Below, in pieces: positions 6,550 through 13,410 of a stretch of DNA of 13,410 nt; position 1 is the first letter of the stretch, and every line of letters begins with the position of its first letter. A program made the translations under genes and the position numbers. Where the stretch lies: the NCBI GenBank assembly GCA_046542255.1, contig JBKHBT010000093.1, positions 1 to 13,410 of the forward strand, written 5' to 3'. The stretch is from JBKHBT01 sp046542255 (GTDB lineage Bacteria; UBP14; UBA6098; JBKHBT01). The notes below the pieces were generated by a model. It did no database searches. It was given only the letters and a program-made list of their open reading frames with translations, and was not told the origin of the DNA.

Positions 6550-8058
6550 ATGAAAAGATTTTCATTATTTGTCTTGGCTTTTTTAGCGTTTTATAATTTG
6601 TTCTCTGTCGAGATTGGTTCCGATGGTGAAGATGTGCTAATCAGGTCTATTCGAACTGGTATTAATGTTGAAAGCCCTGATGTGCCCAATGCGGTCTTCG
6701 AGGTTAAATCGAATGAAAGCGGGATACTAATCCCAAGATTAACCATAATAGAGCGTGATGCGATAGCATCCCCAGCCACTGGCCTTATGATCTACAATAC
6801 CGATTGCTCTCGTTTTAACTATTATGATGGCACACATTGGTTACCTTTTCCTAATCTTACCAGCTTGAATGTTGGGCCGATTAGTGGAAGCACATCGGTA
6901 TGTAGCGGCGATGGTGGTCTTACTTATTCAATTGTGGAAATCGATAGCGCAACTTCCTATGAATGGTCGGTACCATCGGATGCTACGATAATTTCAGGTG
7001 CAGGAACTGAATCTATCACATTAGATTTTGGCATCGAAGATGGAAGAGTTTGTGTGATGGCCCATACTCCTTGCGGTTCAGAAGGCGATTGCATAAATAT
7101 CGAAATCACTGATGCATCAGTCGGTGGTATTGTTTCTGGCGGAGGTTCCATCGAGCTTGGCGAAACGACAGACGATCTTTTGCTTTCTGGACATACAGGT
7201 GATATTCTAAGATGGCAGAAAAGGCTCGATAGTGGCTCCTGGACGAATATTTCTTTCACCGGAACGACATATAATGAAATACCTTCATCAACAGGGACAT
7301 GGGATTATCGAGCTATTGTGCAGAGCGGCACTTGCCCTGAAGATTCATCGGATTATGCTACTGTTGAGGTGACTTCAGCAAGCCCAGATAGCATAATATT
7401 CACTTATACCGGTTCTGAGCAGACCTGGACAGTTCCATCTGGAGTAAGCTCCATCAATATTGAATGTTATGGTGCACAGGGTGGCAATTATCCATCTTAT
7501 AGTGGTTATGGCGGTGAGGGAGGAACAAGTACCGGTACACTTTCAGTAACACCGGGTGAGCTTTTGTATATTTATGTTGGTGAACAGGGCGAAAATGGTG
7601 GTTCTGGCACACCAGCCGGTGGCTTCAATGGCGGCGGTTATGGTTATTATCAGCCGGGCGGCGGCGGAGCTTCTGATGTTAGACACGGCGGAAATACTTA
7701 TGCCGATAGAGTCATTGTCGCCGGTGGGGGCGGTGGTTGTTATAGTGGGCATGTCGGAGGCGCAGGCGGCGGAACCGAAGGCGAAGATGCTACCTGGACA
7801 AATAATGATAATCTTCCTTATAGCGGAACCCAGACTGAAGGCGGAAGATGGGGTTCGGGTTTCGGTTATGGTGGAACAGGTGGTTCTTCATACAATGCCG
7901 GCGGCGGTGGAGGCGGATATTATGGCGGCGGAAGCGGTGAAGATATCGTTACGAATGTTACCGGAGCTGGGGGCTCGGGATATATTGGCGGTGTGACATC
8001 GGGAACTACTTCTGTCGGTGGAAATACAGGCAATGGTATGATCAAACTTAGTTGGTAG
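6550..8058 (+). CDS. Secreted glycine-rich surface protein
   Basis: A 502-residue exported protein started by ATG with AAAGGAG 5 nt upstream. Residues 1-20 are a signal peptide. Residues about 47-100 contain a module frequent in tail-fibre-like and adhesin-like proteins (ESGILIPRLTIIERDAI, then ATGLMIYNTD and YYDGTHW). Residues about 107-188 resemble a PKD-like domain (SYEWSVPSDATIISG, with Cys118, Cys168, Cys175 and Cys181). Residues about 190-275 look Ig-like. From about 283 onwards a glycine-rich domain begins with FTYTGSEQTWTVPSGV and runs to the end with many GG, GGG and GYG runs, matching domains annotated as Gly_rich in surface proteins. There is no C-terminal sorting domain, unlike the C10 protease. 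A role in adhesion or the cell surface layer is an inference. Only 45 nt separate it from the glycosyltransferase gene. Confidence 0.85.
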   Translation: MKRFSLFVLAFLAFYNLFSVEIGSDGEDVLIRSIRTGINVESPDVPNAVFEVKSNESGILIPRLTIIERDAIASPATGLMIYNTDCSRFNYYDGTHWLPFPNLTSLNVGPISGSTSVCSGDGGLTYSIVEIDSATSYEWSVPSDATIISGAGTESITLDFGIEDGRVCVMAHTPCGSEGDCINIEITDASVGGIVSGGGSIELGETTDDLLLSGHTGDILRWQKRLDSGSWTNISFTGTTYNEIPSSTGTWDYRAIVQSGTCPEDSSDYATVEVTSASPDSIIFTYTGSEQTWTVPSGVSSINIECYGAQGGNYPSYSGYGGEGGTSTGTLSVTPGELLYIYVGEQGENGGSGTPAGGFNGGGYGYYQPGGGGASDVRHGGNTYADRVIVAGGGGGCYSGHVGGAGGGTEGEDATWTNNDNLPYSGTQTEGGRWGSGFGYGGTGGSSYNAGGGGGGYYGGGSGEDIVTNVTGAGGSGYIGGVTSGTTSVGGNTGNGMIKLSW

Positions 8059-8103
8059 ATACAAGGAATAGCCAATATCGAAAATTCCCTGATCCAAAAT
8101 AAT

Positions 8104-9813
8104 ATGAACAAACACGATAGGCCTAATTCACAGCGAAAAAAGAAATGGATTTTCCTGGTTATTTTGATTGTCGGGGTTTTTGCATTTTACATCCCAAGCT
8201 TGAAATTCGACTTCATCATTGATGACCCTATTTTGATAGTCCAGAGAGAAGAAACTCTGGAGAATCTGAAAAATATACCCGAATATTTCAATGAGCACTA
8301 TTGGAATGTGAAAGAGGGTGCCGAAGTTTACTATTATCGCCCTATGGTTACGGTCATCAATGCAATCAATCTAAAAATTGCTGGCCTGGAAGCTTCGGCC
8401 TTTCATCTTGTAAATATCCTGTTGCATATCTTGAATATTACGCTTTTGTTTTTTGTACTGGGCAAGATATTCAGAAATTATTTTATCGCCTATATGACAG
8501 CGATATTATTTGCTTTTCATCCGCTTGCTATACCTTCTGTTGCATGGATTTCCGGAAGAACAGACCTTTTGGCGATGCTTTTTATGCTTTTGTCATTTCG
8601 GTTTTTTATTCGATATTCCGATGGATACAGAAGTAAATTCTCATTTCTTATCAGTCTTTTATTCTATTTTGCAGCGTGTCTTTGCAAAGAGATAGCGATA
8701 CTTCTGCCGCTTTTTGCATTTTTGTATCTATTATTTATCAAGAAGGACAGAATAAAAGATTTAATTTTGACTCCCGCGGGATTTTTGCTTCCACTTGGCA
8801 CTTATCTTTTGATGCGTGCATCTGCATTTTCTATGATCGATAAAGCTTTTATTAGCTTTGGTATAGAACCGGGAAATATCCTTTATATTCCCAATATTTT
8901 GCTATATTATCTGAAAAACTTAATTCTGCCCGGGGAACTTGTTTTTATCCCGAATTCGAGTGAAATTCTAAGGGCGACTCCTACGGCAATTGTCTTTTTT
9001 GCTGCGATATTGGCATTTTTTATTCTTGCATGGATTTACCTAAACCGGAAATATCGATTGGGAATAATTTGGTTTGCAGTTTTCTTCATGCCATTTACCT
9101 ATCTCATACCAGTTGGATATCCAGGAGCTGCCTATTATCTTTATATTCCGCTTGTCGGCCTTATTTTAATTTTGGTCGGTTTCATCGAGAAGTTATCGAA
9201 AGTCATCGATGCAAAATCCAAAAGGGAGAATTTAGGTAGAAAAGCCACTGCTATTTTATATAGCCTGATTCTTATATATTTCGGCTATTTCGGATTTTTA
9301 AATATGATGAATTTCAAAGATGAGATTACTCTTTGGAAAAGCTCCCTTATGATAGAAAATGACAATATAGAAGCTCTCGAATATCTTGGTAGAGAATATT
9401 ATAAAATGCAAGAGTATCAAAAAGCCGTTCTCTTCTGGGAAAAGGCCAGTTCCATTGCTCCTAATAGACAATCTTATTACTCTGATATTATAGCTGGCTA
9501 TGGCAAACTTGGACAATATGCCAAAGCAGATTCACTCTTTATTGATGCGCAGAGGTCGGGTGCAGATATTTTTAAGATATATGCTAATTATACTGTGACA
9601 TTGATCGAAAGGCAAAAGTATAGAAAAGCCATCGAAATTCTCAAAGAAAGCCTGGAAAAATACCCCCAAAAAATACAGGCCGAGAAATACATGGGAATGG
9701 TATATCTTTATTATCTGGCAGATACGTCGAGCGCAAGTGATCATTTCATGCTATATGTCGAGTCGAATCCTAATGATAAGGATACGCTTTTTTTGAAACA
9801 GTTTATAGAATAA
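8104..9813 (+). CDS. TMTC-like polytopic glycosyltransferase with C-terminal TPRs
   Basis: A 569-residue membrane enzyme of the GT-C fold. The first transmembrane segment (about 15-33) leads into a loop with the acidic pair Asp40-Asp41 in FIIDDPILI, the position of the catalytic Asp in this fold. HPLAIPSVAWISGRTDLLA (139-157) is the recognisable TMTC/DUF1736-type signature. About ten further hydrophobic segments run to about residue 405. Residues about 420-569 are helical and contain TPR-like units such as IEALEYLGREYYKMQEYQKA and IYANYTVTLIERQKYRKA. Family relatives transfer sugars from a lipid carrier to exported proteins; sugar and acceptor are unknown here. It lies between two genes for secreted proteins and just after the glycine-rich one, so they are possible substrates. 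No clear Shine-Dalgarno precedes the ATG, which may mean coupling to the upstream gene. Confidence 0.85.
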   Translation: MNKHDRPNSQRKKKWIFLVILIVGVFAFYIPSLKFDFIIDDPILIVQREETLENLKNIPEYFNEHYWNVKEGAEVYYYRPMVTVINAINLKIAGLEASAFHLVNILLHILNITLLFFVLGKIFRNYFIAYMTAILFAFHPLAIPSVAWISGRTDLLAMLFMLLSFRFFIRYSDGYRSKFSFLISLLFYFAACLCKEIAILLPLFAFLYLLFIKKDRIKDLILTPAGFLLPLGTYLLMRASAFSMIDKAFISFGIEPGNILYIPNILLYYLKNLILPGELVFIPNSSEILRATPTAIVFFAAILAFFILAWIYLNRKYRLGIIWFAVFFMPFTYLIPVGYPGAAYYLYIPLVGLILILVGFIEKLSKVIDAKSKRENLGRKATAILYSLILIYFGYFGFLNMMNFKDEITLWKSSLMIENDNIEALEYLGREYYKMQEYQKAVLFWEKASSIAPNRQSYYSDIIAGYGKLGQYAKADSLFIDAQRSGADIFKIYANYTVTLIERQKYRKAIEILKESLEKYPQKIQAEKYMGMVYLYYLADTSSASDHFMLYVESNPNDKDTLFLKQFIE

Positions 9814-9849
9814 TCTCGGATGAGTTTTCGTTAAATCCTAATTGAATCC

Positions 9850-9863
9850 GTATTAAATAATAC
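9850..9863. repeat. Short dyad gtatta-aa-taatac
   Basis: A perfect 6-bp dyad with a 2-nt spacer in the 119-nt gap before the IgGFc-like gene. It could be an operator, but such AT-rich dyads arise easily by chance. No confident promoter was seen in this gap. Confidence 0.2.
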
Positions 9864-9932
9864 ACAAAATATTAAAAAATGCTTTCTTTTTTATTCAATT
9901 TTTATAAATTCAATGAAACAAAGGGAGAATTT

Positions 9933-12191
9933 ATGAAAAAATTACTATTTATTTTGGCATTTATATTAATGAGTATGAGTTTATTTGGCTTTAGCAGCCT
10001 TGGACGGGATTTTTTCTTTACTTATCCTGCCAATGCCCAAAGAGATTCTTTCGATCCACTTGATCCACCGACTTTCAATGGGGTTTTGATTCTTACATCG
10101 AGCTATCCCACCACTGGGACTGTTAGCAATTCATCTGGCACTTTTATGACATCTTTTACGATACCCGCGGATGATGTAACCACTGTCGTGATAGATAGCA
10201 CTCATTGGGTCGCAGAATCCGAAGTGATCTTCGATAAGGGCCTACGGATTCAATCGGATGAGGATATCACAGCATATTTTCTTTCCTTCGATGAACCTGG
10301 CGCAACAAACGATATGGCTCTATTATTTCCAAATCCTTCGCTCGGTATCGAATATATCGTCATGTGCTGGCCAGATAATATACCCACCGAATTAACTGGT
10401 ATTTTTGAGGACGAAAGGATGTACTATTTAGGCCCAAGCATGTTCGCTATAACAGCCGCCGATGACGGAACCGATATCACTATAACACCTTCAGCCGATA
10501 CCGATGCCGGCCATACTGCTGGTGTACCATTTTCAGTAACATTGGACAGATACGAAACTTATCATGTTTTTGCTTGCACTCCAAGCCCCGATGGCGATAC
10601 CATAACAGTTACCGCTCCTGGCCCTCTTGCAGACCTTACCGGCTCGCATATCTCAAGCAATAAACCGATATCTGTCTTTGCTGGCAATATGGAGGCGATT
10701 GTTCCGGATGCTATCATGGCTGCAGATCATTTAGTCGAACAGATGCCGCCGCTGGTTTCATGGGGCACAGAATTTTGTGCCTTTCCTGTCGAGACCAGGA
10801 ATGATTGGGAACAGGATGTGCTGCGTATTCTGGCCAGCGAGGATGGCACAACAATCGATATCGAAGATGATGGTGGGACTACAACGATTACATTGAACCG
10901 AGGTGAACAATTTAATTGGGATGGGCCATGTGAACCGGGCGATTATGTTCCATTTGTGGGTTCGCCACCGGAATGCACTGGCCCGACACTCGATTCACCA
11001 ACATATATTGCGGCAGATAAACCAATTCTAGTCGGGCAATATATCATGGGAGCAGAAATGACGGAGGGTGAACCCGACTTCATCACCGGTTTGCCAGAAT
11101 ACGATGACTTACTTGGCGATCCAGCATTTATGCTGGTGCCGCCTATCGAGCAGTATTCTTCGCGATATGTATTTCTTACGCCCACTGGATATAATAATGA
11201 CTTTCTTAGTGTTGCAATTCCAAATGGATATACAGGAAGCCTGACATTAGATGGTGCAGCTCCCAGCTATGCCACCACATGGTTTCCGATTCCTGGTGGA
11301 ACTCATCAGGGTGCAAGAATCAATGTAGAGCCCGGCTCGCATATTATAGAAGCAGATACGAGCTTTATGCTGCAGATGTATGCCTTCGATGTCAATTATG
11401 CATCATATGCAACAGTCGCAGGCCAGAATCTTCTCAGAATCAATGCGGTTTTAGACATCATAAAATACTGCGAGCTGACTCCATCATCCGCAGGTGCAAC
11501 GACTGAATATCGAATAGTTTTGCGGCAAACAGGCGGCGACCCATCATTGGGCATTGTCGTAACCGATACATTACCCACAGGATTTACCTATTCTGGCGGA
11601 AGTGTATCATATGACCTATTCGGTAGCGCATCGAGAACAGGCAGCCTTGATCCTTCCGATGGTGATGCTATTCTCGAATTTGGGACTTTCAATATGGCCG
11701 AAGGCGATAGTATTGTTATTACATTTACCGCCAATATCGATGGTTCGGTCGGGCCGGATATCTATGATAATGCCGTTGCTGCGATAGATGATGAAGGCAA
11801 TACCACAAGCAATGTCGGCGGCACATTAGGCCCGGAAGACGATTGTGAAATAACTGCCTGCGATATGATAGAAGCCGAAATCGTATGTCCTTATCCTTGT
11901 GGGGAATACACTTCATGCGAAGACCAGCAGATGATATTCAGCCTTACTGATCCTTCGGGCACTCCAATCGATACTATGCGTGTCTGGTTTACTGTCGATG
12001 ATGGTTCGGGAGCGCCTTATGTGATTTCCGAGGCGACTCATCCAACGCTGACAGGTTTCACCTGCAGTGGAACAGAGCCATGTGATATTATCGAGGCCAT
12101 AGTTTCGGGGATTCTCTATCCCGATGGTGCGACTGTTATCATTTCGCTCGATTCGGCTTATACTGTCGATGATTGCAGGACGAACTGGTAA
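9933..12191 (+). CDS. Large secreted protein with IgGFc-binding-like and DUF11-like regions
   Basis: A 752-residue exported protein. An in-frame ATG at 9879 exists, but the ATG at 9933 is preferred: AGGGAG lies just upstream and translation from it begins with a classic signal peptide, MKKLLFILAFILMSMSLFG. Residues about 23-500 resemble the IgGFc-binding N-terminal domain found in bacterial surface proteins: GRDFFFTYPANAQ near the start, GTDITITPSAD, SSNKPISVFAGN and AADKPILVGQYI. Residues about 505-625 look like a DUF11-type beta domain (VTDTLPTGFTYSGG, then DSIVITFTANIDG). The C-terminal ~115 residues are cysteine-rich (ECPYPCGEY-like pattern, several paired Cys). The protein ends at DDCRTNW without a sorting domain or membrane anchor. 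Related proteins are often longer, so it may have lost its end, but no continuation is open after the stop. Binding of IgG should not be assumed. Confidence 0.8.
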   Translation: MKKLLFILAFILMSMSLFGFSSLGRDFFFTYPANAQRDSFDPLDPPTFNGVLILTSSYPTTGTVSNSSGTFMTSFTIPADDVTTVVIDSTHWVAESEVIFDKGLRIQSDEDITAYFLSFDEPGATNDMALLFPNPSLGIEYIVMCWPDNIPTELTGIFEDERMYYLGPSMFAITAADDGTDITITPSADTDAGHTAGVPFSVTLDRYETYHVFACTPSPDGDTITVTAPGPLADLTGSHISSNKPISVFAGNMEAIVPDAIMAADHLVEQMPPLVSWGTEFCAFPVETRNDWEQDVLRILASEDGTTIDIEDDGGTTTITLNRGEQFNWDGPCEPGDYVPFVGSPPECTGPTLDSPTYIAADKPILVGQYIMGAEMTEGEPDFITGLPEYDDLLGDPAFMLVPPIEQYSSRYVFLTPTGYNNDFLSVAIPNGYTGSLTLDGAAPSYATTWFPIPGGTHQGARINVEPGSHIIEADTSFMLQMYAFDVNYASYATVAGQNLLRINAVLDIIKYCELTPSSAGATTEYRIVLRQTGGDPSLGIVVTDTLPTGFTYSGGSVSYDLFGSASRTGSLDPSDGDAILEFGTFNMAEGDSIVITFTANIDGSVGPDIYDNAVAAIDDEGNTTSNVGGTLGPEDDCEITACDMIEAEIVCPYPCGEYTSCEDQQMIFSLTDPSGTPIDTMRVWFTVDDGSGAPYVISEATHPTLTGFTCSGTEPCDIIEAIVSGILYPDGATVIISLDSAYTVDDCRTNW

Positions 12192-12210
12192 ATTAGATAG
12201 CATCACAGAT

Positions 12211-12933
12211 TCAAAATATATAGGCTCTAATGATTAAACCGATTAGGCCAGCCGATATTACTGAAAGCAAAGTCCCGACAAGAAAATATTCGGCGAAAAT
12301 CTGGCTATCGAGTTTGCTAAAGCGCGCTATACCTTTCGCGGATATGACAAATCCAATCGCCACAGGATTCGCCATCAATGTGAAGGCATAGATTAGAATT
12401 CGCTCCAGGATTCCTATCAATCTACCGAGGTTTGTGGATGTCAGCATATCACTATCGAAACCGGCCTTTACCTGCCGAAGAAAATAACCGATAATCCAGC
12501 TCGATTCTGATATGCAAAAAATAAAGCCGATCAGAATGAAAAGGTTCTGATGCAATTTTGAAAACAAAACTTCAGCTAATATTTCACTGGAATACAAAAA
12601 ACGAAAGAAAGCCAGATAATAGCTTCCATTGAAAGAACCACTAAAATCACTCATCGAAAAAACAAGATATATTAATATGAAAACGAAAACCGAAACAACC
12701 CTTAGCCTTCGAGGACATACAATCTGAATCGACAGATAAAATAGCAAATTCCAAAAAAACGTTAAAAGAGCAAGCAAAATTACGGCATATGCGAAGCCGA
12801 AAAGCAAAACCGATATGATATCGATTATTATCATAGCCGATAATTCGAAGATAGAAATTGCTTCATTGCTATAAAATATCATCCTCGATAGTAGCTTGAC
12901 AGTTAGCAAAATTGTAAAAACAAGCATATCCAA
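12211..12933 (-). CDS. Integral membrane protein with DUF3307-like C-terminal signature
   Basis: A 240-residue, strongly hydrophobic protein with about six membrane segments. The C-terminal ~75 residues carry a conserved-looking pattern: GRLIGILERIL (170-180), AIGFVISAKGIARF (192-205) and AEYFLVGTLLS (214-224). I associate this pattern with DUF3307-type membrane proteins, whose function is unknown. The N-terminal part has no recognised domain. The start is a TTG at 12933-12931 with AGGA 7 nt upstream; an ATG two codons later (12927) is the alternative, with worse spacing (13 nt). It converges on the IgGFc-like gene with 19 nt between stops, and its upstream side faces the repeat cluster. Reality of the gene is well supported by the long open frame and motif; the family link is from memory. 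Confidence 0.72.
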   Translation of the reverse strand: MDMLVFTILLTVKLLSRMIFYSNEAISIFELSAMIIIDIISVLLFGFAYAVILLALLTFFWNLLFYLSIQIVCPRRLRVVSVFVFILIYLVFSMSDFSGSFNGSYYLAFFRFLYSSEILAEVLFSKLHQNLFILIGFIFCISESSWIIGYFLRQVKAGFDSDMLTSTNLGRLIGILERILIYAFTLMANPVAIGFVISAKGIARFSKLDSQIFAEYFLVGTLLSVISAGLIGLIIRAYIF

Positions 12934-12998
12934 GTCATAATCCTATGGCTAATTTTGGTATTTTCATATCGCAGATAGCACTGGAAGCTATCCAGTTA

Positions 12999-13104
12999 GA
13001 TAATGCACTGTTCCGCATTGTCATACTTCTCAGATTAAAACTTCAACAAAGCCATTGTATTATATATTTTATGTATTATATATATTTCTTTGTATATGGC
13101 TTTA
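12999..13104. repeat. Composite repeat copy R2 (palindrome plus AT-rich hairpin)
   Basis: The palindrome is gataatgca (12999-13007) with cgcattgtc (13014-13022), loop ctgttc; one wobble and one mismatch. A 31-nt linker beginning atacttctcag follows and ends with aaagcc (13048-13053). This opens a second, AT-rich hairpin closed by ggcttt (13098-13103). The distance from palindrome start to the end of aaagcc is 55 nt, the same as in copy R4. Confidence 0.7.
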
Positions 13105-13167
13105 CAAGAGATTATATACGAGAATTTTTCGGTGTCGAATTATGAGGGCTTTTGTGGCATTTTTTAT

Positions 13168-13185
13168 GCTATCGTTTTTGATAGC
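13168..13185. repeat. Small hairpin gctatc-gttttt-gatagc
   Basis: A perfect 6-bp stem with a 6-nt loop. A similar gatagc...gctatc pair occurs at 12973-12991 upstream of copy R2. It is not followed by a T-run on either side, so it does not look like a terminator. It could be part of the repeat unit or chance. Confidence 0.3.
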
Positions 13186-13219
13186 TGGACACTTTTTGAA
13201 GTTTCTGTGGAATAATTCG

Positions 13220-13265
13220 GACAATGCGTTGTTCCGCATTGTCATACTTCCTGGCTAAAACATCA
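13220..13265. repeat. Palindromic repeat copy R3
   Basis: A perfect 9-bp stem, gacaatgcg (13220-13228) with cgcattgtc (13235-13243), loop ttgttc. It is followed by a 22-nt tail, atacttcctggctaaaacat plus ca, that matches the tail of R4. R4 begins at once afterwards, so R3 and R4 form a tandem pair with a 46-nt period. R3 lacks the AT-rich second hairpin. Confidence 0.75.
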
Positions 13266-13368
13266 GACAATGCGCTGTTACGCATTGTCATACTTTTCAG
13301 GCTAAAACATCAGTAAAGCCTTTTGAGTATATATTATGTATTATATATATGTTATATATATGGCTTTA
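13266..13368. repeat. Composite repeat copy R4 (palindrome plus AT-rich hairpin)
   Basis: A perfect 9-bp stem, gacaatgcg (13266-13274) with cgcattgtc (13281-13289), loop ctgtta. A 31-nt tail ends in aaagcc (to 13320). The second hairpin is taaagcc (13314-13320) with ggcttta (13362-13368), enclosing 41 nt of almost pure A and T with tatata runs. Layout and spacing match R2. Confidence 0.75.
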
Positions 13369-13410
13369 AACCCAACTTCCACAAAAAATAGAAGAGTTCC
13401 TTTACTGAAG

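Larger units (their letters stand above)
12934..13410. other. Gene-free, AT-rich region with a repeat cluster
   Basis: I see no convincing gene in this 477-nt stretch. Open frames exist on both strands, but those on the plus strand run through the palindromic repeats, lack good ribosome-binding sites and are made of low-complexity AT-rich codons. On the minus strand two frames are open inward from the right edge (for example from 13409), ending at stops inside the AT-rich hairpin near 13345-13355. One of these could be the C-terminus of a gene lying beyond the window, but about 20 codons is too little to call. Confidence 0.6.

Noticed and set aside
7570..7990. GGC-rich short repeats in the glycine-rich gene, considered as a DNA repeat array.
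   Set aside because: They reflect glycine codons in irregular spacing, with no constant unit or spacer, so they are a protein composition effect.
12945..13258. Two plus-strand open frames (12945-13145 and 13055-13258).
   Set aside because: Both run through or are built from the palindromic repeats and AT-rich hairpin, have no ribosome-binding site and overlap each other in different frames.

Overview
The window looks like a chromosomal segment from an uncultured or little-studied bacterium of the FCB-related candidate phyla (Cloacimonadota, Marinimicrobia, WOR-3, Zixibacteria and similar). Three things point there. One secreted protease ends in a YPNPFN-type (type IX secretion) sorting domain. 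There is a GWxTD-domain protein. Two surface proteins have domain types common in that group. The base composition is moderately AT-rich. No rRNA, tRNA, CRISPR array or transposase was found, and I cannot name the species.

Layout. Positions 1-229 hold the N-terminal part of an unrecognised minus-strand gene cut by the window edge, with a palindromic repeat inside its reading frame. A secreted C10-family (streptopain-like) cysteine protease follows on the plus strand (510-2525). It converges, 3 nt apart, on a sigma-54-dependent transcriptional activator (2529-3911, minus). The gap 3912-4157 carries divergent promoters and, on the plus strand, a promoter-to-terminator stretch that may be a small RNA or tiny gene. 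Next come a GWxTD-domain protein and a XerD-type tyrosine recombinase, both minus strand and joined by a one-base stop/start overlap (4158-6358).

The right half, 6550-12191, is a plus-strand surface block: a secreted glycine-rich protein, a polytopic TMTC-like glycosyltransferase with C-terminal TPRs, and a large secreted protein with an IgGFc-binding-like region and a DUF11-like domain. The glycosyltransferase between two exported proteins suggests, without proving, that it glycosylates surface proteins. A small integral membrane protein with a DUF3307-like C-terminal signature (12211-12933, minus) closes the coding part.

The last ~480 bases have no convincing gene. They contain three copies of a short palindrome (core gacaatgcg / cgcattgtc with a 6-nt loop), two of them in a larger module with a second AT-rich hairpin at fixed spacing. 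The fourth copy is the one inside the partial gene at the left edge. This repeat family, able to sit both between genes and in frame within one, is the most interesting signal here. No complete new defence or mobile system was found.
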